Source: Phialophora verrucosa
Lineage: Eukaryota > Ascomycota > Eurotiomycetes > Chaetothyriales > Herpotrichiellaceae
Assembly (NCBI GenBank): GCA_002099365.1
Contig: MSED01000002.1
Coordinates: 930,001 to 994,000 of the forward strand
Direction of reading: 5' to 3'
DNA length: 64,000 nt
This document shows, in pieces, positions 52,985 through 64,000 of the stretch; position 1 is the first letter of the stretch, and each line of letters begins with the position of its first letter. Below the pieces are notes generated by a model. It searched no databases and was not told where the DNA came from. It was given only the letters and a program-made list of their open reading frames with translations. Both the position numbers and the translations under genes were made by a program.

Positions 52985-55900
52985 TCATTCCTCAAAGAAG
53001 AATCCATCATCACCAGTCTTCTGGACCCCACTCATTCTGTGCTCCTTCGTCCTGGAGCGTGAGAGATAGTTGTCATCGACTCGGTCATCATATTGGCCGT
53101 CTCTTCCGCCAAATCGTTCTTCCATGGTACTCTCGTCAACAAAAGTGAAGCCCTGGAAAGCGTTCTGCATTGTGGGAGATAAAGGTGTCGACTCAGCTGT
53201 AGCACCTGCCGCTAGAGCGGCTGCTCGAGCGTTCAGTGAAGACGACGTATTAAGGGCATTTGTGAATTCCGGGTCGAAATTGGATGTGTCGGCAACCGAA
53301 GTCAACTTGGGCTTGAAAGGAGGTACCAGATTCTTCTTGCCCAGAGCATCCCAGTCAACGTCGGCGAAGAACGGATGTGCCATCAGCTCCCCGGCATCTC
53401 CGTTGGCACCAAGTCGGTGTCTCGGATTGCGGTTGAGTAGACCTTTGACGAAGTTTCGACCCTCGGTGCTCAGGGCGTCTCTGGGGAACCGCACCTTACC
53501 GAATGCAATGTTCTTATACATTTGCTGTGTGTCTTCAGCATAGAATGGGCTCCAGCCGCAACACATCTCAAAGACCAGGACGCCAAGTGACCAGAAATCA
53601 ACCATTTTGGTGTACCCCTGTTCATCTAGCAACACTTCGGGAGCAAGATACTCGGTTGTTCCGCAGAAAGTGTTCGTAGTGTCGTCCTGGGTCAGATTGG
53701 CCTTGGACAGACCGAAGTCGCACAGCGCAATGTGTCCATTGGCGTCGAGAAGGATATTTTCTGGTTTGAGGTCTCGGTAGACGATATCGGATTGGTGGAG
53801 ATGTTTTAGGGCTAGAATCAGTTCCGCGATATAAAACTTTGCACGGTCCTCCTTGAACCGGCCTTCCTTCTGCAGATGCCAGAACAGTTCTCCTCCTGAC
53901 ATGAAGTCTGTTACCAGATAGAGGTCTGAAGGTGTCTGAAATGAGAATTTGAGGCCGACAATGAATGGCGACTCAGTCGTGGCTGTTCGAACCAGGATAT
54001 TCCGTTCTCCGATGGTATGCTGGATTTCCTTCTTTTGGATAATGACTTTCTTCGATAGCACCTTCATTGCGTAGATTCGTCCAGTGTCCTTCTTCCTGAC
54101 CTGGTAGACTTGACCAAAGGTTCCCTTCCCAATAAGTTTGAGGATCTGGAAGTCGTTGGGCCCAAAATGTTTCTTTTCCACTTTCTGGAAGTGCATGCGA
54201 ATGTGGATCTCGCCTGTGATGTCCTGGTCCTCGACACTGCGAGGTTCGACTCTGAAAAATCCTTCTAATGTGGGGTTTTGTTCTGTGAGTTTCAGACATA
54301 ACCGGACATGGCCCAAAAATGCTTCTGTCTGGCGATCATAAACTGTAACGTCAAGCTCTGACTGGTCGCTGACAACGTCGCTGGGAACAGGTTAATACCA
54401 AAGGGCAAGGCAATTGGCTTGTTCGTGACTTACAACATGGCTTCATGATCCCATTGAGGATCAGTGACTTTGTTCAGTCCCCGTTCCTCTCCGTTGCCAT
54501 TCGTACTACTCTGGCGACTCTTCATAGGGATCGCCATCGGCTTGCCCATGTCGCTATCAGTCCGCCGAATTGGGACTGATGATAACTGGGCAACAGCTCC
54601 CTTTCGATCATCCTCATCGACATCCATCTTGTCCTGTCTTGCTCCTTTGGAGACATACTCGTTCCATTCAAATTGACACACCACATAGGGGTCAAATGAT
54701 GGTTTGAGATTGCGTCCCTCGGCAATCTTGATACTCAATTTTCCTCGTGGAGTACTACCGGTAGGTAGTTGATCTTTGAGTGGCCGCTTCTGCTCGATTT
54801 GAGTGTTTCTGTCACTGCTAGCTGTGCTTGTGCTCGACAGAGGTGACCGAGTATCGGCCCGTCGGTAATCTTCTCGGGATAGGGCTCGGGGAGTGTGAGG
54901 AGGAGTACTCTTTTCACGTAGCGCAGGGGCCACGTTTGAAGTTAGCTCATCTGACTCTCGCAACTTTTCAGACGACGGAGGCTTAGCATGACTTGGAGAA
55001 GGGGACCTGGGGCTTTGTGTTCTCGAGGTATGAGTCGACGACGCAGGGTTTGAGATGTGCGCCGCGGAAACGGTGCTTCTGGTGACACTAGAGACGGGTA
55101 GAGACTGATGGCGGCGGTCCTTGACGCTAGAAGTGGATTTGGGAAGCACAAAGTTCCTCAAAGCCTGCGTTATGGAAGCCAGACCGCCGTCTAGCATGGA
55201 CCCGCCATTTTCCGCAGCCTCGCCGTCTCTGTTAACCATTGAAGCAGCGGACGAGATTGGTGTAGGCGGCAGTCGAGAAGGGTCCCTCTCAGGCATGAGC
55301 CGAACAGCCCCTGGGTGCGACTCATCCGGTGGTGGTGTCGGAACTGAGAGCTGTTCCCGCTCCACCATCACCATCGAGCCTATGGAGGCGGTCGACACTC
55401 TCCTGCTCTTGCCATTCCCCTCCTCCTCTTTTTGAGATGAAGATGCATTTTGTTCACTTGCTTGGTGCTCAGGGAGTGTGCCAGCTGGAGATGACCGTGA
55501 CGGTGTAATCTGAGAGGGATCTCTACCCACCTGGCCAAAGTAGCTGTGCATGATTCCTGGGAGCCGCTTGTCGTGGAGGTCTGGCCGCGGTGTCTCCACA
55601 CCGGAAGGGGTTGGTGAATTTGATCCAACGAGATCATGGAAGTCATCGTGTCGGTGCTCGTGTTTCGCACTGCTGCTTGGTGGGTCAGCAAGGAACATCA
55701 ACAGGTTCGCATTTGCAGACAAAGCATTGCTTGATGGTTGTACGTGGCCACTGCCCACCCCCGTCGGTCGAGACATGTTTCTGACCCCGCAATGCGCCTC
55801 AGCCTTGAACAGGAGAGAGCTGGTCCACCATGGCTCAGCGAGTCTGAGATACGACACAGTTCAAAGCTCAAACGCTTTTACAAAGGTGCAATGGCACAAC

Positions 55901-56097
55901 GCCTTTCCCAACTCCTCAGAACCGAGGCTGGGGAAGATCAAAACCCCACCATTCACAAAAGCCAGCCATTCATACTTCTTTCACAACACGAAGCTCGTAT
56001 GTGCAAAGGAAAAGATCGGGACGTACTTCTGTGCCATGGCTTGCCTTAGCAGATCTGCAGCTGCGTTTGGGTTTGCGTTGAGACCGGCCTGCGCCAT
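52985..56097 (-). CDS. SCH9: AGC-family serine/threonine kinase Sch9 with C2 domain, about 937 aa
   Basis: Nutrient/TORC1-responsive kinase controlling growth, stress resistance and lifespan. Model: exons 56097-56027, 55780-54434 and 54380-52985. The second intron (54381-54433, GTAAGT-CAG) is certain. The first (55781-56026, GTACGT-CAG) joins MAQAGLNANPNAAADLLRQA to the frame containing NMSRPTGVGS; if it is not used, translation would start at 55776 (911-912 aa). The N-terminal half is Ser/Pro-rich, then a C2-like segment (KLSIKIAEGRNLKPSFDPYV, QSELDVTVYDRQTEAFLGHV). The kinase has a Gly loop near 557-562, Lys579, YRDLKPEN (Asp676), DFG (Asp694) and activation-loop TFCGTTEYLAPEV (Thr710). The TPLSP turn site and hydrophobic motif FQGFTF close the protein, both TORC1-type phosphorylation sites. 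Confidence 0.93.
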
Positions 56098-58338
56098 GTT
56101 GGCGGCTTCACTGTTGAGGTCCCTTCTCTTTCAAGAACTCACGACTTTGGTTCGTGACGTTGTCGGTCGAATGTCGCCGCACTCACCCGTTGGAGGGAGG
56201 GGGCTGGTTCCTGAGTTTCCCGGGCGCAGGCTCAAATGCAGATGACGGAACTCTTGCAGGATTTGGAGAAATTCGGAATCTCGGTCGGCAAGGATGGCAG
56301 GCCCTTCTTCGGAGCACTGTCCCAGGTTTAGAAATCCAAGAACAGCAGCCAATCGCGTGATCGGTAGAGGGGACGTGGAAGTGGAAAATTGTCTGGTGAA
56401 GTGTTGACCGGTGCCAGGGCGTGGTAACGACGATGAGCTCGACAAGGGCGGGCACTGGTGATATAATCGAGATGCAGGCGAGGGACAAAAATTGTCCCTT
56501 GGAGAATTTGGCGGGCCCAGGCCGGGGAGGGTTAAGGGCTGCAAGGGTACGAGGTATGTGTGTATGTGGCTCGCCAGTGAGTGGGAGAAGAGATGGGAGA
56601 AGAAGTGGGATGCGGGAAGTGGACTGATGATGGCAAAATCTGAGGTAGCAGCGAGTGAGAACGAAAGCTAAAGTAACAGGGTTCTTGGGGCGTAGAGATG
56701 CCTGAATAAATGCTATGGCGGCTGCCCGTGCTCATGTCTCCGTGCAATAAGAAAGTGAAGAGAATTCGGGGCGTGATGAGGACTGCAACCAGCTCAACCG
56801 CTGCTCCGAAAAAAGAGGCTTATTGCAGGCAAAGACCCAAGTCTCAGGCTGCTCCAAGCTGGAGCCCAATCGCGCCCTCCGGCTTTACGATATATCATTT
56901 TATTCGATCATCGGCGAGTCCTTTGGAGCTGGATTTTGCACCGGGCGGACACAAGCCAGAGCCGTGTCATTCATGATACTAGATGTGCCACTAGACACGT
57001 CTCCTCTCACTTCCTCAGCCGGGCTGTGCTGGAGCAGGCTACCTATGATCTTCCACTATCAAAGACAGCTTACGACTCAGCGACTGCAGACTAGAGTGAA
57101 GGCGAACCCTCTGGCCATGCACCTTCTTGCAAGATGGTCTTAGGTACTTCATCTGCCGGATGCTTTTGGGGGTGCTGCGGAAACCGGCTTTCAGGATCAG
57201 GGTCGACGTCATTCAGTCGCTCCTTGAGATTCCATCATGAACCTTACTTGTATGCCCACTGAGTCAACAAAATCGTAAGTATTGGGTCATCCGGAAACCT
57301 TTTTTCGGCGATTGTTGGGCGATATGCTCCTCGACACTTGGCTGATGGACTTACCCGTGACGAACTTAGAGCAAGGCTCATATCATAGGCAATAGCCGCC
57401 ATTTGCATGTGCGCTGCGTCTGACGGTCGGCGATCTCCTGGCTCTGATTCGGTCATGTGCGCCTTTTCCAAAGCTCTTGGACATGCGTGGACATGCCCCA
57501 GCACATGCAACTTCGGTAGCTCCGCTTGTGTCATCTCCTCTGGCGGCCCTTGCCTATATCACCGACCGCGTAGGAGTAGGACTGGCTGGGGCAAATGTGG
57601 TTCGGTCAGTTTCGAAGACAACACTCATCTTGTTATGATGGATCCTGACGGGCTGTTGTACCAGTCATGTACATCTTATTTTTGTGTACTTGTATAAGAG
57701 TTTTTTTTCATCTGCTGTATGTAATCCAAAGGAAATTTTGAGGTTGACCTCAATAGCAGACGCTTCCAGCCGAACCCTTCCTGACAATGGAGAGCGGAGA
57801 AGATGTTTAGACTTTTGGCTTACAAGCTGAAGCTTGTTGTTTCAAGGTGGTGAAGGCTGTTTGCAAAATGACTGTATTGTTTGCTTCGCATGCGAGGGCC
57901 GACAACTGATGCAGATATCTTCTAGGCTGTGCTGTACTTTCTATTCTCGGCTTTGGTGCTTGTCCTGTGCATATAACCAGCCGTTTTAGAACAAGACGTG
58001 TGGGCCATATGCTGTGTAACTCGACATACGATCGATGCGGACTGTGGCCGTCGTAGTGGTAAGGCTGAAAGATTGCTGAGGCGGTAGTAAACGACCCTGT
58101 GCAACACCAATGTCCATGCCACAGACGTTTCTGAAGAGGGAGCACGGATACTCGGAGATAATTGCTCCTAAGATCCACCGTAGTTGCACTCTGAGTGCGC
58201 TATAGCTCGCCCTTACAGCCACTAAATTTTGGCCGGTTCGCGTGGCGCGTTGTGCCAGTTGGTCGCAACTGCGTCGATTTGAGGCCAACTCAAGATCCCT
58301 TCACATTACAGCAACATTGCTTGAGGTGTAGCAGCACT
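56098..58338. other. Intergenic, long divergent region between SCH9 and NPL6/RSC7
   Basis: About 2.2 kb. It contains both promoters and probably a long SCH9 leader. Open frames here (such as 56131-56544 minus) lack ATG starts or family signs. Confidence 0.45.
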
Positions 58339-59924
58339 ATGGCCCGGCGTCCACGATTGGCTGCACAAGCTGCACAAGCTTCGATGCGTACGTCTACTAT
58401 ATTCGTTCATATGGACGACTGTTGACCCTGGCAGGGACTCCCATTCCAAACATATCCGACAACGAAGACGAAGAGATGCCAGATGCCACTCCTGCTGACG
58501 CAGCCACGCCCCAAGAGGAGGAGGAGGATGCAGAGAACGAAGACGAAGAGAACAACGATGCGGAAGAAATCCCAACGCCATCACGGGGGTCGGAGCCACC
58601 TTCCCGTTCTGCGACTCCCCGGCGTGGTCGACCTTCCGTCCGGCGAGGACGTAGAGGTGGCAGGTTAGGCAGGCCACCAAAAGACCGTGGCCCGGCGGCG
58701 TCTGACGAGGGAGACAACGATGCTGCTTCTGAAACTGCTACCCCCAAGCGAAGAGGTGGTTTCCGTGGCCACAGAGGTGGGAGGTGGGCCAAATACAGAG
58801 CAGGAGGTTCGCGACCACAACAGGCTCCTCTTGACGACGATGGGAATCCGATGGAGATTGTCAACGATGAAGTCTTACTGCCTGAGGACCCCGAAGGCGA
58901 AGAGAAAGTCGATAAGAATGGCCGACTGCTGGAAGGGAGAGAGTATCGTGTGCGAACCTTTACCATTCTGGGCAGGGACGACAGACTATACATGCTTTCA
59001 ACAGAACCAGCCCGTTGTATCGGGTTTCGTGACTCCTACCTTTTCTTTCAGAAGCACAAGCATCTCTACAAAATTATCATCGACGACGACGAGAAGCGAG
59101 ATCTTATCGAGAGAGATCTGATCCCTCATTCCTACAAAGGACGGGCTATTGGTGTGGTGACGGCTCGATCTGTTTTTCGCGAATTTGGGGCTAAGATCGT
59201 TATTGGCGGGAAGAAGGTGACGGATGACTACCAAACCCAGGCAGCACGGGAAAGGGGCGACGTGGAAGGAGAACTTGCCGTTCCAGAAGACCGTCTCCCA
59301 GCTCCTGGAGAGCCATACAATCGCAATCAATATGTGGCATGGCATGGAGCAAGTGCTGTCTATCACACCAACCCCCCCAGCGTGCCTCTCCCGCTCGCAA
59401 AAGTCCAGGACGCGAAGAGACGAAAGATTGTGGTTACAAGCGATAACTGGATGCTGGAGCACGCAAGAGAAGCCAGCCGCTTCAACTCACAACTGGCGGC
59501 AGCTCGACTAGAAAACCGCGATGGCATATACGACATTCACACCAATGTCATGCAGTATCCAGCTCATATGCAACCGACACATGCACGATGGGAGGTCGTG
59601 GATGACCACGAAGACGCTGAAGATGGCGACAAGGGAGAGCAACTACCTCACCTGGACCCGGTCTATGGACGGAACTTCAGAATCCATGATCTCTGCCTTG
59701 AATCGACACCCGAGTCTTGGTTTGCAACTGCAGGCCCTGAAACGGAAAGCAGTGGTCTGTCGTCAATCCCATCAAGCATCCTGGAAGAACTCCCGGCGGA
59801 TTGTCTTCGCGCATTTGAGGCCGCCAAGGCACGCGAACTCGAGTGGCGGGGAAAGTGGCATACAGAACAACAGGATGGTCTTCGAGCCCGGCTGCTTCCT
59901 TCCTTCGAATGGTTCCCAAAGTGA
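58339..59924 (+). CDS. NPL6: Chromatin-remodelling complex subunit Npl6/Rsc7 (Rsc7/Swp82 family), 512 aa
   Basis: Subunit of RSC/SWI-SNF type nucleosome remodellers. Exon 1 is 58339-58387 and exon 2 is 58435-59924; the 47-bp intron (GTACGT-CAG) gives 513 codons in frame. The N-terminal part is acidic (EEEEDAENEDEENNDAEE), then Arg/Gly-rich with several RGRP/RGG-like tracts (GRPSVRRGRRGGRLGRPPKD), typical of DNA-contacting tails. The diagnostic Rsc7/Swp82 domain begins REYRVRTFTILGRDDRLYML STEPARCIGFRDSYLFFQKH, continues with LYKIIIDDDEKRDLIERDLI PHSYKGRAIGVVTARSVFRE and ends with FGAKIVIGGKKVTDDY. The C-terminal NWMLEHAREASRFNSQLAAA RL and IYDIHTNVMQYPAHMQPTHA RWE blocks are also conserved. 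No bromodomain or ATPase. Confidence 0.9.
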
Positions 59925-62900
59925 AGTTTTCTTCTACTGCCGACCGGCCCTGCTTTCCCTTCACTGCATCTTCTGCAAAATTCGTCAAACCATTCAGACC
60001 TCACGGGGAGCCTGCCCTCGGGACTTGTGGTATAGGTCTCGACGTTACATAATTCAAACCTCGGCCGTCCGGGCTTTTTACTCCATAACTGGCAGGAACT
60101 GTGTGGGACATGATATCAAATATCGCGATGTCGAGGGGTTTCGAAGCCCTGCATATGGCGTCCGACATCGCTCAATGAGGTGTGGAAGGATGGGCAACCA
60201 CTAACCATGTCAAGGAGAACCTGAACCTAATGTGGTACAGCCTTCGGGGAGTTGTTGTGTGCGTAGAAGCATACCTGGAGCCCAAACTCAAAACCGGTGG
60301 AAGTCGGAATGCATCAGGGGAGAGACCCATAGCTGCTTGGGTTGCAAGAATCGTCAGTCTTGTGATTGGGAGGCAACCAGTACTCCATCAGCAACGAGAC
60401 TCTCATTTGGGAACCAATAAAGACGAAGATGGAAAGCGGTCCCATTGTGACTGCATGCATTTCCACTGAGGGTTGCGACTGTCGAAAATTTTGTGCCGCG
60501 GCAAACTGTCAGGTCCGAGCACGGCATGTCAACTGCACGAGAGACGGCAGAAGCTGTTCCGTTTCTGTAGTCCTTAGAGAAAGCGTTGCGTCTAGTCGCA
60601 CTCGTAATTCAATTGTGCGTCTTGCCGGCTTTTGGCGGACCCGTCAATGATTCTAGATAGCAAAGGTTCCATTGATAGATTCAGCTTGTCCTTACTCAGC
60701 GGATTTCAGCAGTGCCAGGAGGTGCTGCTTGGCCAATGCATAAACAGACACCACGTGAGGGGCGAACGCGCGATGATGTCGTCTTCCATAAGACCCTCGA
60801 CTGAAGAGGACACCTTAGCAGATTATCTGTGATAGAGCACGGAGTAGCGGTCTCTGAACACCATTTTCCCCGGACGGGTTTGGCCCTCCGCATGTCAGCG
60901 GATCTTTGGGCTACTGCAACAAAGCGTCCTCGATGATGATGCCGCGCCCCGTGATGAGAATAGGCATCAGAGGATCTCGACCATTAGGAGCAGGCCGTTT
61001 GCAAAGTTTAGGTGTGAAAAGGAGCCTTGAGCAGAGAATAGAATGTGCCAGGCAAGCCGCGGCGGCAAATGATCGGACAAGGACAAGGCAAAATCCTGTC
61101 CCGTGCATACTCCACGGTGATTGATTGTTTCTTATGGCTGTGGCTTTCTCTTCCCACTCGGACCTGATGCCTAGAGCACCGGATTTTAGGGTCAATCAAA
61201 GATTCATGACGGGGACTGGAGCAGGGTCCAAGAATACGAGTACAGATCCCTGGATTTAAAGGCTGGGCCAATTGAATCAAACAGAGTAGCATCATAAGTG
61301 GCGAGCGGCAAGGAAGGCGAAAAGGCTTGAGAATCATGTCCTTCGAGTACTCGTACGTGGAGTCGTGCAAAGCCAGGCTGCAGCCTGAGGTATTCGCTTA
61401 CGCACCGATATTCGAATAACGTTGACCCTAAGGATATCGTTGCGGTCCCGAGGCACATGGCCGCCATCGCAGGCAGGCTTGATATGTACAACCGTACCTG
61501 ACCACCTGTCGATTGGGGCAGTGGCCTCAAAAGGTGTACCCGCTTACGAGTACAAACAGGTCCATCCAAAAATCCACGCAGCACTGAGGCTGGAGTACGC
61601 TGGACTCGTGGAAGCTGACCTCTTGTGCAACGATCTGCGTGGACTGCGAGAGGCGCAGAAGTAGTAGAACCAAATTGAAGTGCATCAGCCTGCGGCACCT
61701 CTGAGCCCTCCAACCATGGGCCAAGGCGGTGTTCGGGCGGACTCACCGGAGACAAACAGTAGAACGGGCAACGATTGGATGGCAGCACCTCAGCGTTGCA
61801 GCAACGAAAAGGTTTTTGGCTCGAGGCCTGACGAGCAGCTTCACCACCATGCTCCAGACAACAATCGGCTCGATTGCCAGTGCTGTGCGCCTCCAGCTGC
61901 CACCCCTCCATTACTAATAGCTCGAGTGATTTTCCTGGTGCTGCAGGCGCCGCTGTTGTGCACCTGGGGTATGGAGAACCATTTCCAAAGCAAAATATCT
62001 GCTGAAGCCGAAAAGAGCTGAGGGACTTCTCACACTATCAGAACGAACTCGTACCGAGGACTGTTAATTCGAATTCTTCATCGCCTCCCACCAGTGTCAG
62101 CCCACATCTGCAAGTGCACCCTGCGAGCCTGTTTCGCCGTTGTGCATCTGGTTATTCTGGCTCTCGTGACTGGCTCAAAATCCCCTCTAAGCCAGACTCA
62201 CCCAGTCATAGAGCGGCCTCTCAGCCATCGAACTCGTTCTGGAGCAGCTAGCGTCGTCTCTATGGCGAATTGAGGCCCTTGTTCAGCGGTGCAAATGACC
62301 CAATGATCCGACTATTCCTTCCTGCATTCGTACGAGTAGGCTATCGCTCCCGACTCGTCCCTGCTTCTCTTCGTCGCAGCAAGCCATCTGTTCATCGCTG
62401 GGCCACACTTGGCCACAACCAGCGCAAGACCAGCGACCCTAAGCCGTGTTCGGGCGTACAGTTTCCCACCGTCCTGGCCCTCCGGCTTTGCCCCTTCATC
62501 ATCCAGTCCACTCACAAGACTCACCGTTGCGTCTCGGTGTGCATGTCGCTGCATCTCAGGCTCTCTTCACTTCTCCCTTTTCCCCTCTTCTGTTGGCTGC
62601 GGTCATTTCTCAACTTCGTCTTCTCTCACTTTCACCTCACCCATACAAAAATCCTACCTCTCTCCTGTCTCTCCTCTCGCCGGGAACGTCAAACTCAACG
62701 ATCTAAAACCCACCGTTGAGTCGATTGTTCCGCTGGTGCAGCCACTGTTGCTATTCTCGGTCGCCCGAAAGGATTTTCCACCCAACCCTTTGCGTTGGTA
62801 ATTTCGGACCCGGGCCCACGTCCCTGCCTCAAGTGCACCCTTAGCTGACGACTCCTTGCGGTCGGCTTGATTACCACAATTTCCCACCGCACCACTGTCG

Positions 62901-63867
62901 CCAGGCTACTGATATTTGGCCCTGCTTCGCCATACCGACCACCTCAATCGAAGCCTCCGGTCGCCCAGGCACCGCTCAACCCATCTCGTTTGTGACTTGG
63001 TGGCCAGATTGGAGCGGGTTCTTTTTGGACGGGGCATCACTCAAGAGCGCGTCACGAGTCCAGCTAGAGCCTTTGTCTTGCCTGCCTGCACTCCTGTCTA
63101 CGTTGTGCTAGTGGCTGTGTGTCGCCAAATTCGGGGTGCACCCGTCCGTCCTTGCTGAAATTCAACACCACAACACCTCTCGCTGCCTACATTTCCTCCC
63201 AATAACAAACGCAAACCTGTTCTCTCTGTCGACGACAGCAGGGTTTGTTCGTTTTGTTTGAGGAGCCATAGCGCCTCGAAGTGTTACCATTGGGTATGTT
63301 CATTTCCGCCTCAACTTCCTTTCCCAGACCAGCCAGGCCTGCCCTTTCCTAGCATTCCATTCTCTTCGCTGCGCACACCTCATTCTGACTCGGTCGCGCC
63401 TGCAGGTTTCCTGCAAGACAAAGATCCTCCTCACATCGCCGACTTGCATCCACGCAACAACCCACTCAGCCATTTCTGACGAGCTTTTCACTAAGTCTTG
63501 TCCCCCAACACTTGGTCCGATTCATTTGCGAGACCTTCCTGTCTACAACTTTCTGTCGCTGTCAACACATCCGTTAGCCCCTGCACTCAGTTTGCCGTCC
63601 AGCAAGCGGTCATCTCTAGTTCCGCTATTCGTTTGTGGGATCTTGTTCGACCATCACGTTGGTTCAAGACAATTCCCTCATTTCCATCCATGCTCTGCTT
63701 GTGAGTAGGGTCTAAACAAGAGCTTCAAGCTTCGGCTTCGACGCCTTTGGCGTGGCCGCACAGCTAGCGGAGGCAGACGGTGAGCAAAAGCTGCCTCATA
63801 AAGTTTCTGCTTCTAACCACATCCAGAGCTTCGGCTGTCTGCTTCGCTCGACTCTCTTCAACCGAGC
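59925..63867. other. Intergenic, 3.9 kb including a pyrimidine-rich leader
   Basis: No supported coding exon. The left 2.3 kb has scattered open frames, the largest being 61911-61204 on the minus strand (235 codons, no motif). From about 62450 to 63850 the plus strand becomes strongly C/T-rich with many CTCTTC/TCCTTT runs, like a long promoter-proximal and 5' leader region of the gene starting at 63868. An intron in the leader is possible. Confidence 0.45.
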
Positions 63868-64000
63868 ATGCCTTCATACCAGAGCTGGGGCGTGGCCGCC
63901 CATCACCCAAGACTCCCACCTACACCTCCGGAGTACCAGACTGCCTACCTTACACCACTGAGTGCGGTCTCGGAGCAAGGTTTCTACCCGTCTCAAGGCT
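63868..64000 (+). CDS. N-terminus of an unidentified, probably regulatory, protein; cut by window edge
   Basis: Only 44 codons are visible. The frame starts MPSYQSWGVAAHHPRLPPTP and continues PEYQTAYLTPLSAVSEQGFY PSQG, open to the edge. Such Pro/Tyr/Ser-rich, low-complexity starts are common in fungal transcription factors. The ATG follows more than 1 kb of pyrimidine-rich sequence, a pattern known for developmental regulators with long leaders. There is no domain in view, so no identity is assigned. A different frame (63752-63961) is also open but is less protein-like. Confidence 0.5.
   Translation, partial: MPSYQSWGVAAHHPRLPPTPPEYQTAYLTPLSAVSEQGFYPSQG

Noticed and set aside
61204..61911. 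235-codon minus-strand open frame in the 3.9-kb gap
   Set aside because: It has an ATG but no recognisable motif, random-looking composition and no splice partners; not called a gene.
1..64000. CRISPR arrays, insertion sequences, retrotransposons, telomeric repeats
   Set aside because: None was seen by reading: no regularly spaced repeats, transposase or reverse-transcriptase motifs, or TTAGGG arrays. A faint or degraded element could still be missed.

Overview
The window is nuclear DNA of a filamentous ascomycete (Pezizomycotina). The evidence is short GT-AG introns (about 41-250 bp) in most genes, a tRNA with an 11-nt intron beside the anticodon, many Zn2Cys6 regulators and MFS carriers, and core genes with clear fungal relatives (RAT1, USO1, SCH9, NPL6/RSC7, DGK1, ILS1). 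The mix resembles Eurotiomycetes (perhaps Chaetothyriales), but the genus is not decided by what can be read here. No transposon, rRNA or CRISPR array was seen. All exon-intron models were built by hand from reading frames, splice-site sequences and protein family knowledge.

Layout. 1-385: start of an amino-acid permease running off the left edge (-). 1150-4332: a nitrilase followed by a Zn2Cys6 regulator, both +. 4482-5493: an orphan two-exon membrane protein (-). 5876-7078: DGK1 diacylglycerol kinase (-). 8032-9448: class II aldolase/adducin protein (-). 11077-12594: mitochondrial seryl-tRNA synthetase (-). 12747-12829: tRNA-Arg(CCG). 13473-16692: RAT1 (-). 17443-18737: 3-hydroxyisobutyrate dehydrogenase-like (+). 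18930-21827: USO1/p115 (-). 22968-23274: unresolved exons.

23683-35154 is an accessory block that looks like a small catabolic cluster: a Zn2Cys6 regulator (-), an NCS1 nucleobase-type permease (+), a salicylate-hydroxylase-like FAD monooxygenase (-), a second Zn2Cys6 regulator (+) and an ACMSD/6-methylsalicylate-decarboxylase-like amidohydrolase (+). Uptake, ring hydroxylation, decarboxylation and two regulators are all present, and the monooxygenase/regulator divergent promoter holds a striking inverted repeat of GGCGGA half-sites.

35971-39231 is cytosolic isoleucyl-tRNA synthetase, ending tail-to-tail with a 62-residue twin-CX9C mitochondrial protein (39401-39864). 42271-43164 encodes a secreted orphan protein. 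43389-45060 (MFS carrier, -) and 45566-47861 (Zn2Cys6 regulator, +) are divergent. 48851-50631 is a siderophore-type MFS transporter broken by a one-base frameshift. 51158-51832 is a low-complexity CsbD-like protein. 52985-56097 is the AGC kinase SCH9 (-), with a probable distant first exon. 58339-59924 is the chromatin-remodelling subunit NPL6/RSC7. The last 3.9 kb is non-coding and grades into a long pyrimidine-rich leader in front of a protein start at 63868 that is cut by the right edge.
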